A DNA stretch of 64,000 nucleotides from Persicaria tinctoria. Lineage: Eukaryota; Streptophyta; Magnoliopsida; Caryophyllales; Polygonaceae. Below, piece after piece: positions 55,609 through 64,000 of the stretch (the stretch's first letter is position 1; every line of letters begins with the position of its first letter). Below the pieces are notes generated by a model. The model worked only from the letters and a program-made list of their open reading frames with translations, was not told the DNA's origin and ran no database searches. Location of the stretch: NCBI GenBank assembly GCA_037127255.1, contig JBANSL010000003.1, positions 18,231,314 to 18,295,313 of the forward strand, written 5' to 3'. The position numbers and the translations under genes were made by a program.

Positions 55609-57980
55609 TTCCCTCCAACCCTTCAAATTTTTTTCATCCAAGTGCCCAAACTTAAGTTTTCCCCAAAACACTTTATCCCCTTTCCTAATTTCGCCGAAGC
55701 GACTCTCCTATCTCCAGCGTCTTCTCTTCTTCGATTTTCAATCTCCATCGTCTCCGCTAGCTCTTCCCTCAGTTCGACTGGTGAGGGAAATCTCCAGGTA
55801 TTCGATCGTCGCTCTTCTTCGCTCACCAGTCTTCACTTCTCTCAAACCGCCTCCCGTATCGCCTCTCTGCAAATTGCTGTCTCTGGTACGAATTTCTCCT
55901 TTCAATGTTCAATATTTTAGATCTAGGGTTTATTTTAATTGGTTCCGATTCATCATATCGATCTTGATAAAATTGTTTTTCAGTTTCGATTTAGGGTTTC
56001 TTTAGGGATTTCTGTGCTCTGTGTGTGTACATGTCAATCTATTTGCTTATTGAGTTCTGAATTCTTAATAAAGAGCAGTTGTTTAATGGAAATTGAGCTG
56101 CTCCGATTTCTAGGGTTTCTCTTTTAGGAACTCGGTGGCCTAGGAGATTGATTATCAACCGTCTTACTTGGATTTGTTGCTTTTAATCTATTAACAAATG
56201 TGTTTCTTTTTGGAACTCGGTGTTTCTTTTGGATCTGCTGCTTTTGGATCCTCATACCATGCAGCATATTTTATGAGGATCAATTGGTATTTTCGGTTAT
56301 TTGTATGTCTATTTGATTTGTCCAGATGAAAGCAAGAAAAACCAGAACATGAAAGGTATGGAGAAAGGTAAGACTTTTACTTCTAATATATTTTCCCTCT
56401 TTTGTTGTTTAACACATGTATCCATGATACCTATATGATGTTTCATTCCGTAGAAGCAAAACCAAAACATGAAAGTTTTGAACCAAAAGGCATGGGATTA
56501 GGTGGTTTAAACTACCACTCTCTTGTTGCTTGAGTGCATTTTTGGACTGTTTCATATATCAGGTGGTTGTTTCCCGAGGTTCACTTATTGTTTCTTGATA
56601 TATTACCTTGTTGTTGCCTGACTTTTTCCCTTTTGAATTTTGAATATTTATGATTTAGGGTACTACAAAGTCAACTTACATAAATTCATGATAGATTGAG
56701 GTACTGCTTTGGTTCTTTAATTTCCCAAATGTTTTGTTCTAGTGTGCGGGATACATATTTTCCAATCAGTCTAGATTTATCATACATCTTAGGGAAATGA
56801 ATTATAATTGCCTTCTTATACTATGATGACGGGGATTGGGTATAATACTTTGGCTAGTTGTTGTAGCTTGTGAACTTTTTCTAATACTATGATGATGGGG
56901 ATTGGGTTAATATGTATTTCCTCCTGGTAAAAGTGTGTTGGTTTGCCATGATATTATTGAATCCTTAAACTTGTTATCCTGAGCTTAATGTTATACTCCC
57001 TCCGTTCAACAAAACTTGTCGTTTACTATTCACGCACGCTTTTTTAGAATGATAAAAACTATATAAAATATTCATTTTTTTAAAAAAAAAATTTAACAAG
57101 TTTGTGCTTATTAATAATAACTACGAAATTGTTAAAAAAAATTATTTAAAAAGTCGATATTTTATATAGTTTTTAGCTCCTAAAAAAGCGTGCATGGATA
57201 GTAAAACGTCAAGTTTTGTTGAACGGAGGGAGTACTTTGTTTTCTTTCAAATGTTGGATGTTTTAGAATGATCCTCAAGAGGGTTCAGTTTGTCTATTGG
57301 ATGTTCTTTCATGTATGAGGTTGCGGAATTGAATGAATCCTCAAGTGTGAAAAGTTACTGCCAAGCCTTTGGCATATTATAGACTGGAAATTTTTTGCCT
57401 GTTGGAATTACTAATATGATAAGTATTAGCTATCTGGCCTGATCCTATTTGATTTAGATGAGTATGAGGTGCCTTTCGATTGTCCTTGCCATGCAGCTTA
57501 TAGGTTTTTTTTTAATCACAAGAAGATATATAGAAATTAAACATTAAAGCTATCTTAGAACCATGGGAGAGATATCTCTATTGAGCTTTATAAGTTGTGA
57601 TATGCGATGTTCTATTCCAATCATTCTCTTTCTATACAATTAGATTTGTTTAGTCTGTACTTATTGGTGCACGAGACTAAAATCTTCGTTTTGTTTCCAG
57701 GTTGAGTTGCTTGCAAATAAATATGAAGAGAAATATATGGAAGCTGGTGATGTACGTATTATATACAGTAACGATTGACAAACCTAGCCACATTTCATTA
57801 CATTCAGGTTAGGAGATCACTCATTGTTATAATCCTTTGTCGATCATGCAGTTTTATGCGATCTCTTCAATCTCTGTTTGAAGATAATATTACTGTATTT
57901 TTTGTAGGAAAGGAAAATGGAACTTTAAGCAGGAGCAAGGTGGCAGCACTAATGAAACTCTTAGGTATTCATCATAAGTC
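55609..57980 (+). pseudogene. Captured host gene fragment with several short exons (copy 2)
   Basis: Repeat of the fragment in copy 1, shifted by 3049 bp. The VELLANKYEEKYMEAGD exon is near 57702 and the KMEL exon near 57907. Read through from copy 1, the SPL exon would run directly into the start of this copy. Confidence 0.4.
56996..57232. mobile_element. Stowaway-type MITE (copy 2, by duplication)
   Basis: Same element and TA flanks as 53947-54183, offset 3049 bp. It was carried by the segmental duplication, not by a second insertion. Confidence 0.85.
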
Positions 57981-58326
57981 ATAAGCCCCCTCTCCCTCTC
58001 TTTCCATGATTTCCAAACCTGTTAATCGTCCTCATTGCTGTCTCAGTCGCTGAGCCCCTCTTTTTCTTCTGTATTTTTCTTTCTTGGCTTTTTTCTTGTA
58101 TGATTGTTGTATCGACTCTCTTCGTTGATTTGTCCTCTTCTTCTCAATTTCACCTCGTTTCTACTGCTTGGGGGTTTTCAGTTTTCACTCTCCTTTTTGT
58201 CGAGTCTCAAATTGGAGAAAGTTGTGATCTTTTTGGGTTTCTTGCTGTTTTTAGGTCAAGTTTTGTTTATTACTTGCCCAATTTTCCCTCTTTCATTTTG
58301 CTTTTAGCTTCCAATTTTGTATGTAA

Positions 58327-58652
58327 ATGGAGTCTTCTTGGAGCTATGGCTCTGGGGACAAAACTGGATTCATGAACTGGGGATTGAAGGGCTCTTCTTA
58401 CACCTATGACTTTGGAGCTATGGCTTTGGATATGTTTTGTCTTGTGCAGATTCATCTACTCTTGCCAAGAGAGTGAAGGCCTCAATCCTCAACTCTCAGA
58501 TTGCAATCTGTCACGTTTATGGCTGCAACAAAGATCTTAGCTCCTCAAAAGATTACCATAAGAGGCATAAAGTCTGTGATGTTCACTCAAAGACTACAAA
58601 GGTTATTATCAATGGAATTGAACAGATATTTTGTCAGCAATGTAGCAGATGG
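58327..58652 (+). pseudogene. SPL: SBP-box (SPL) gene fragment, copy 2
   Basis: Same exons as copy 1, with one visible change (EQ instead of EH before IFCQQCSRW). Q is the more usual residue before the FCQQC motif, so this copy may be closer to the captured original. It is followed by apparently native intron sequence (GTATCTTCTTTTC) rather than the duplication junction. No downstream exon with the second zinc finger is found before the element ends. Confidence 0.8.
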
Positions 58653-58971
58653 GTATCTTCTTTTCTTTTCTTCTTTTGCTTCATTACTTTACACTTGTTA
58701 GTCCTAGAATTTGGCTCCACTGAACCTCTATCAAGCAAACCACCAAGGTATCTATACTCTGAATGTTCCTAGTTCATGCTTTATCGTACAAATTTCATAT
58801 TCCTTCATGAACTGTTGTTAGCCCTGTTGTTATCTTAGAAGAAAACATAATGAAAACAAGGTGATGCATGCTTGGTCTTTCTTAAGTTTATGCATTGAAG
58901 CTTAATAAATGTCTTTCTTAAGTTTCATTTGCTCTTTTGGCTATTATGTAAAAACAGTTTATCTAATTTAA

Positions 58972-59042
58972 AGCCTATTAGCTCAAATGGTAGAGCATTG
59001 CGTTCAAACACAAAGATGCGGGTTCAAATCCCTCTTAGGCTA
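58972..59042 (+). tRNA. tRNA-like sequence (probable pseudo-tRNA) within the CACTA element
   Basis: 71 nt folding as a cloverleaf. Acceptor arms AGCCTAT and TTAGGCT pair at six of seven positions. D stem GCTC/GAGC is perfect. Anticodon stem TTGCG/CACAA has four of five pairs with a short 6-nt loop TTCAAA. T arm GCGGG-TTCAAAT-CCCTC has four of five pairs. The A box TAGCTCAAATGG and B box GGTTCAAATCC fit the RNA polymerase III consensus. The short anticodon loop and lack of a long variable arm make a CAA (Leu) reading unlikely to be functional. It may be a decayed tRNA or a SINE head. Confidence 0.5.
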
Positions 59043-59062
59043 CGATAATTAAAAAAAACGCA

Positions 59063-59380
59063 AATATGTCATTTCACATTGAGTAATAGCTGATGTCTTT
59101 CAAAAAAAAATCGATGTCTATGTGGAGGATGTAAAAAGTCAAAACTTTTTTACATCGGGTAATAGCCGATGTCTTTGTTAGTTATAACATCAGTTATATT
59201 TTATAATCGACGTTATAAGATAACAAATACATCGGATTTAAAAATATCAACGATGTTATAACATACAAAGACATCGGGTTCTGGCCGATGTAAAAAACTT
59301 TTGACTTTTTACATCCCCACATAGACATCGATTTGTTTTTTGAAAGACATCGGCTATTACCCGATGTTAAATAACAAATT
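59063..59380. repeat. Long foldback at the right end of the CACTA element
   Basis: About 59078-59190 and 59240-59375 are near-perfect reverse complements, over 100 bp each (both with GATGTCTTTC, ATCGATGTCTATGTGG, GATGTAAAAAGTCAAAA and CATCGG). About 40-50 bp lie between, rich in GTTATAACATC-type palindromes. The ACATCGG words are the subterminal motif of this family. Confidence 0.8.
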
Positions 59381-59390
59381 TCTAGTAGTA

Positions 59391-59472
59391 ATTATCACCA
59401 AGAGTAATTGTTCCAGTGGTTTGCTCCTTAAGATCTTGAAATAGAGATTTCTTTCCACTCATGTGACGTGAG
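59391..59472 (-). pseudogene. Copia protease segment between the two insertions
   Basis: The minus strand encodes HMSGKKSLFQDLKEQTTGTI followed by TLGDN, the residues just downstream of the protease active site in this lineage. It links the CACTA-flanking integrase side with the zinc-knuckle side beyond the hAT element. Confidence 0.75.
59465..59472. repeat. Left 8-bp target duplication of the hAT element
   Basis: GACGTGAG, against GCCGTGAG at 63090-63097 (7 of 8 identical). Eight base pairs is standard for hAT. Confidence 0.75.
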
Positions 59473-60075
59473 TAGACCTGTCAATCGGATCAAACGGGTC
59501 GGGTTCGGGTCGGGTCGTAACGGGTTTCGGATAAAACGGGTTTCGGATAAACGGGTCTCGGGTAAACCCGGGTCGATACTAACTCGGGTTGACCTGGGTT
59601 TCCAACGGGTTCGGGTCGATTTCGGGTCATTTTTTTTATTTTCTCAATCAAAATTGACACTTCGACGCCCCATAAAAAGGTGTAAAACGCTAAAATGAAA
59701 GGGCCTAACTTTTTGGAAATGACAAAAAGACAAACATAACCAAATATTACAATAACCAACAAGTTAAGATGACCAAATACTAAAAATATCCAAAATATCT
59801 GATCATTTGAAGATTCTAAATACGAGTCTAAAAATCCGCAAATTCAAACACAATAGAGGGTTGAATAAAAATTAGTTAGGATAACATCCTTTACAATAGA
59901 AATAAAACCTAATACAAGCTTCAACATATGATATTAGATGAGCCACAAAACACAACTGGCGTACTCCTTCAATCGTCAGATCTCCATTTCGTTCATTTGA
60001 TACTCAATTCCTCGAATATCTTGGTGTTCATTTTTATCTGTATTGTAATAAATATTCAATCAATACTCTAAATCT

Positions 60076-61939
60076 CTAATCAATTATACAAGATAGCGTA
60101 TCAATGCCAATTAAAGTAAATGTACCTTCGTCAATATGAAATCCAAACAACCAAGTGCGAGTAGTCAATAGCGCATCTGCTATATACGGATGAAGAGAGG
60201 ATCTCCATTTCGTGAGAACTCTAGCTCCCATACTAAAGGAAGATTCAGATGCCACGGTAGTAATGGGAATCACTAAGATGTCTCTTGCCAAAAGAGCGAG
60301 TATGGGATATTTGGAAGAATTTTCCTTCCACCACACAAGAATATCTAAATCGCTAGTGTGACTTAACCTCGTCTCATCTAGATACGACTGTATCTCAGTT
60401 TTGTCTTCAGAAAAATCACCATAATTAGCAAATCCCTAAATATGGAATCAGTTAAACATAGAATTTAGATTAGCAACATGCTAACAAGCTAAAAGATCAA
60501 CGTAAATAATGACGAAAGAGCAACAAGTAATAACTAGATAAGTAATAAATGTAGATTAGCAATAACTAGAGAATTATAATGCATAAAAAAATGTATAAAC
60601 AATTAAACATAGAAATTTAAAGTAGTAATTTAGATTAGTTTACCGCCATCTCATCTTCATCATGATGTTGGTTCTCTTGTATGCCTCCTACACTTGCTTG
60701 AGTAACATTGCGGTCTGCATACTCATTAAATAACTTACAGAACTCTTCCATCACATGTTCACCCTTTGATGCAGCTGTTGTAGTATTCAACACTTTATCC
60801 AATTCTTGGAAACAGAAAAAGACAAATTGAAACTTATAGCGAGGATCCAATATTGCAGCAAAAGAGAAAACAACACTATATGTTTCCCAATACTTATCAA
60901 ACAACACTACATGCAACACAACTGCAGTGTGAGGTGGTTCGACATGACAGAAATTCAGAAGTTTAGCATGCAAATTCCATTCATAATCAATATAATGTGC
61001 AGTTAATGAAAGGTACCCTTGACCAACAACAGAAGTCCACATATCAGAAGTCAAGCAAATACTCCCGGAAATGTTCATCATGAAATTTCTCAACTTCTGT
61101 TTCTCTCTAATATGAATTTTCATGACATGACTTCTGGCCGTATTTCTAGATATAGGTTTGCAATCTGCATTCAGAAACTCATGAAGATCACTATTTGACT
61201 CATGCTCCACATAGGTAAAAGGGTATCCATGTCTAATGATAGCAAGTGAAACCATTTCCTTATAGACATTTTGATCAAATTTAGCAATTACTTTCCCATC
61301 CTTAATTGCCATCCCTTCCTTTTCAAGGAGAGCTAAACGTTGTTTGCAAATGCTGCTATGGCGTGTAAAATTTGAAGTGCCATAATCAGAGTCTGCCAAG
61401 ATTGGTCCTTTATGGCAAAACTTGCAAATAGCCCTATCCATGCCATCTTCAAACTTATCTCCATCATATAAGTCATATTCAGTCCAAGCATCAGCAGTCC
61501 ATCTCCTTTTCTTTGTTTTGTCAGAAGTTTCAGAATGCTCAGTAGTTTCAGAGATCACATTCACAGTCCTACTTTCTATATCTTCCATTGGAGTTGGAAA
61601 AGGCATAGGAGTGGTAGGAGAGGCACAATCTTCCAGATTTGTAGTAGCCGGAGTAAGTGAGTGACTCGAAGTTGATAAAGAAATTCCTACGAAATAGAAT
61701 AAGTACAATAAGCACACAACTTAATAATATTGATAATAATTAATACACTTTCAAATTTCAAAGAAAGAATTAATTTGTATAGAAATTTAACTACCTTGAT
61801 TCGGAACCTGAAGTGACGGCGAGGACGGGGATGATAGGACAGTAGAATGCATTCCAAATCCAGGTCGAAATGGCATTGGTAACAAAGGTCCACTTGGTCT
61901 TGTTGTTGCACATTTTTTTGGTGGACGTCGTGGGGGCAT
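60076..61939 (-). pseudogene. hAT transposase, BED zinc finger and dimerisation domain, middle deleted
   Basis: Probable exons on the minus strand: 61939-61795 (MPPRRPPKKC...), 61686-60644 and 60435-60076, all GT-AG. Exon 2 has a Ser/Thr-rich leader, then a BED finger (RAICKFCHKGPILADSDYGT with NFTRHSSIC), then SICLTSDMWTSVVGQGYLSL (first catalytic D) and LSLTAHYIDYEWNLHAKLLN. Then it jumps in frame to LFDKYWETYSVVFSFAAILD, which normally lies some 150-200 residues later. Exon 3 is the C-terminal dimerisation domain: YPILALLARDILVIPITTVA, SESSFSMGARVLTKWRSSLH. The middle, including the second catalytic region, is lost, so it cannot be an active transposase. Confidence 0.85.
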
Positions 61940-62690
61940 GTTTCCTATACAAGCAATGTAAGATAGTTGTGAGGCGAAACACCAAATTGAACAACTCAGT
62001 ATTGCCAGTGCAAGAACTGTGATCGAAATAAAGATTTTGAGTCTGCCAAAAACAGAAAACAATCCTAATAATGAAGCTGCATATTATTCTCAAAGATGAG
62101 ATTACAATTCAAAAGGAATGAAACTTTAGAAGGTATACACAAGACAGTACACTCATACACAAGACCGAGTTGTTCAATCCTTTGTTACTTGACCTTAAAG
62201 CATACATACATACACAAACTTTAAGTTGCATACTATTCTCAAGATGGGATTAGAATTCTCAAGATGAGTGTACTGTGTAACACAGTACACAAGACCTTAA
62301 AGCATACATACAGAAACTAACTCACTCTATACTAATTGTGGAAAACACTGTGTTATGATAGCTATTGAAAACCAAGATTCGAAATTCAACTAATTGAAAA
62401 CCAAAATTCGAAAATCACCTAACTGATAGCACACATACCTGATACTCTGATAGTATACACAACTGAATCGAAAATAATATACAGAACTGAATCGAAAATA
62501 AATTAAATAAGCATACATACACATACCTGATAGCAGCAGCAGTAGCGAGAGCAGAAGCGAGACAGTAGGCGAGAGCAGCACCGAGAGCAGTAGGCGAGAG
62601 AAGTAGGCGGAACAGCAGGCGAAGGTGGGCACTGTCGAGACGTCGGCGAGAGCAGTAGGGTTGAAGACGAATGAGAGGAGTAGCGAAAGG
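61940..62690 (-). other. 5' flank and possible leader of the hAT transposase
   Basis: AT-rich DNA. It contains a duplicated ~70-bp piece with ACAGTACACAAGACC and CATACATAC words (about 62140-62220 and 62280-62320). No gene. GC content rises sharply after 62560, where a GAGAGCAGTAGGCGA-type repeat begins. Confidence 0.45.
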
Positions 62691-62792
62691 AACAGGCGAT
62701 GGCGAGGCAGCGAGAGCAACAGGCGATGGCGAGGCAGCGAGAGCAACAGGCGATGGCGAGGCAGCGAGAGCAACAGGCGATGGCGAGGCAGT
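62691..62792. repeat. 27-bp tandem repeat in the hAT element
   Basis: About 3.8 copies of a unit beginning AACAGGCGATGGCGAGGCAG. On the minus strand it reads as LPRHRLLLS. It is probably in the 5' untranslated region of the transposase transcript. Confidence 0.85.
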
Positions 62793-63089
62793 GCGACCCC
62801 GACAGGAGAAAGGCGGCCGGTTGAAGACGAATGAGTGAATGACGATGGTTATGTTAGGGTTGAAATTTGCCCCAAACAAAACCCATCTTTCTTTCCCTTT
62901 TTTTTTTTTTTTAATAACCAATGACCCGAACGGGTCGACCCGGACCCGAACCCGGTTGACCCGGAAATTTATCGGGTTTTCGGGTTCGGGTCGAAAAAAA
63001 ATGTCGGGTCTAAATTTTCGGGTTTCGACCCAAAAATTACCGGGCGGTCGGGTCGGGTTTCCGGGTCGGGTTTCATTTTGACAGGTCTA

Positions 63090-63097
63090 GCCGTGAG
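63090..63097. repeat. Right 8-bp target duplication of the hAT element
   Basis: GCCGTGAG, one mismatch from the left copy at 59465-59472. Confidence 0.75.
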
Positions 63098-64000
63098 CAT
63101 CCACTGTCCATTATCCATTTTGGCTCTTTGTTCTTGATGATATCATGCAAGACAAACATCGTCCTTTCCGGCTAGACCAATACATAGTTTTGGATTCATA
63201 ATGAGGATAGACCATATTGGGTAGTCTTGTCCCCATAGGAACCCAAACTTGTTTTATCTGCTCATTAAGTCGAATTGGAAATGTATTTCTAATGATGTAA
63301 GGATCTTTTCGCCTATATGGACAAGTTTCCTTAATATGCCCTTTTTTGCAGTAGTGGAAGCAAGTAGGTGAACGTCAATAGCCTTTAGCTTTAACAAAAG
63401 TGGTACTAGGTTTTTTTTTGGAAAGTTCTTGTTGTATCCAATACCACTCCTATTAATAGAGAGTTGTTGTTCACCCAACATCTTATCAAGATTGGCTTTA
63501 GATCTGGTGAACTGAATGAGTGAAGTCTGCTGGTCTTGACATTTATCGGTTAGCTTTGCCTTCTCTTTCTCTAAATCCTCATTACGATTCTTTAGAGAGG
63601 AGAGGCTTTCCTTGAGATCAGAATTCTCTGAGCTCAAGATCTTGACTTTAATGTCAAGGGCCGACCGAGAAGCTTCAAGATTTTTCATTTCCAGCGACAT
63701 ATCACTAATACATTTCTGTTGATCTATCAGCTTTTCCTTCAAGGTGTTGATTTCACTGTTGTAAGCATCTTCACTAGAAATCATATTTCTTAGGACTTCA
63801 GAGAGAACATCGGGGGGCTAGACATTAGGTTTCTTACCACTTGTTCAAGGTCTTGAGTCTGTGATCCTTCATGTTCAGCCATAAGACAGAGATCTGCCTA
63901 CTCTTTTTCAGTGTCTGAGTCACTTGATGAATCTGAGTCACTCCAGGTTGCAAGCATAGCCTTTTTCTTTTGTTCATATCTTTTGAACTTATTTCTTTTC
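63098..64000 (-). pseudogene. Copia gag C-terminus, zinc knuckle and protease active-site region (partial at window edge)
   Basis: Minus strand. An acidic ATWSDSDSSSDSD piece near 63950 is followed by a stop (near 63898). Open frame 63784-63254 then holds a long coiled coil (ISSEDAYNSEINTLKEKLID, LKESLSSLKNRNEDLEKEKA). After a frame change comes CFHYCKKGHIKETC (C-x2-C-x4-H-x4-C zinc knuckle, about 63363-63322), and then WIMDSGCS ending at the hAT insertion (63098). D-S-G is the protease active site of this lineage. Frame changes near 63400 and between knuckle and protease break translation. The 5' part of gag lies right of the window. Confidence 0.75.

Larger units (their letters stand above)
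55609..58657. repeat. Tandem duplication inside the CACTA element, copy 2
   Basis: Second copy, followed by unique intron-like DNA (TCTTTTCTTTTCTTC), so this copy retains the original right flank of the SBP exon while copy 1 was joined to the unit start. Confidence 0.9.
52302..59390. mobile_element. CACTA (En/Spm-like) non-autonomous element carrying host gene fragments
   Basis: Left terminus CACTACTAGAATTATG then TTATTTAACATCGGGT. The right terminus, reverse-complemented, is TACTACTAGAAATTTG then TTATTTAACATCGGGT. ACATCGG words recur in the subterminal regions, as in this superfamily. No TNP2 or TNPA-like transposase frame is present. The interior is a 3049-bp tandem duplication with host gene pieces. 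The surrounding Copia reading stops at the left edge and resumes at the right edge. The right end has A where G is expected, and no clean 3-bp target duplication could be fixed. Confidence 0.8.
59473..63089 (-). mobile_element. hAT (Ac/Tam3-like) element, 3617 bp, internally deleted
   Basis: Termini TAGACCTGTCAA at the left and TTGACAGGTCTA at the right are exact inverted copies, flanked by an 8-bp duplication with one mismatch. Both subterminal regions are rich in CGGGTCGGGT words (about 59500-59640 and 62930-63075). The transposase is on the minus strand and lacks its middle, so the element is non-autonomous. Confidence 0.9.
45825..64000 (-). mobile_element. SIRE/Maximus-type Copia retrotransposon (5' end outside the window), with two nested DNA transposons
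   Basis: On the minus strand, from the right edge: gag tail with zinc knuckle, protease, integrase, RT, RNase H, then an extra ORF in the env position, polypurine tract and 3' LTR. The extra 3' ORF and gag style (an acidic ATWSDSDSSSDSD stretch near 63950) fit the SIRE/Maximus lineage. CACTA (52302-59390) and hAT (59473-63089) insertions split the protease-integrase region. Pol has several nonsense codons and a changed integrase catalytic residue. The LTR end at 45825 is approximate. Confidence 0.85.

Noticed and set aside
55388..56005. 205-codon frame joining the SPL exon to the following sequence
   Set aside because: It reads across the exon-intron donor and the duplication junction. Only the part to 55603 matches the SBP domain.
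52302..59390. Functional SPL transcription factor gene
   Set aside because: Only the first zinc finger is present in each copy, with no exon for the second finger or nuclear signal.
59388..59395. Clean 3-bp target duplication of the CACTA element
   Set aside because: The flanks (TTA at the left, ATT at the right) do not match, and the right terminus has A in place of the final G, so no duplication is claimed.

Overview
The window is nuclear DNA of a flowering plant, most likely a eudicot. It has no recognisable single-copy host gene with an intact reading frame. It is a nest of transposable elements: a deleted Athila/Tat-type Ty3 element, a solo LTR, two L1-type LINEs with a plant RNase H tail, three Mutator-like elements (MULE-A, -B, -C), a SIRE/Maximus-type Copia element, a CACTA element carrying host gene fragments, a hAT element and a duplicated Stowaway MITE. 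The plant-only families (SBP-box, plant mobile domain, DUF1985-Ulp1, FAR1/MuDR transposases) and TTTAGGG telomere-type repeats support a plant. The species cannot be named from sequence alone.

Left part (1-17888). MULE-A enters from the left edge with its transposase N-terminus on the minus strand and appears to end at 1513, inside the 5' LTR of an Athila/Tat-like element (1514-10729). That element keeps gag, protease and a scrap of integrase, has lost RT/RNase H, and has a solo LTR (3378-4460) inside gag. A palindrome, TCGATATCGA, recurs in its LTRs and coding region. A decayed LINE (10730-15115) follows, then a 5'-truncated second LINE (about 15950-17888).

Centre (17889-41762). The second LINE is split by a 23,874-bp Kaonashi-like MULE (MULE-B) with matching TIRs and a perfect 9-bp target duplication AAGAATAAA. 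It carries two convergent genes: an apparently intact 733-aa MuDR-type transposase on the plus strand, and a DUF1985-Ulp1 (C48) protease gene of about 1.19 k codons on the minus strand with an intact catalytic site but three nonsense codons. Each gene has a phase-consistent or well-placed first intron filled with tandem repeats: ten 122-bp units (two 61-bp halves each) in front of the transposase, and about 39 units of a 344-bp satellite in front of the protease gene. Both arrays, the spacers and even the protease coding region are dense in one short motif, TGTCAYCA/TGTCAGCA, in one orientation. This resembles the motif expansions that accompany sequence-specific anti-silencing proteins of VANDAL MULEs and is the most interesting signal in the window.

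Right part (41763-64000). After the rest of the split LINE (to about 42507) comes a degraded MULE-C on the minus strand, in which a plant mobile domain ORF abuts a MULE/FAR1-type SWIM domain. A Copia element on the minus strand occupies about 45825-64000 and beyond: 3' LTR, env-position ORF, RT/RNase H, integrase, protease and gag zinc knuckle. It is interrupted by a 7.1-kb CACTA element (52302-59390) holding an SBP-box (SPL) gene fragment in a near-identical 3049-bp tandem duplication, and by a hAT element (59473-63089) inserted in the protease active-site codons.
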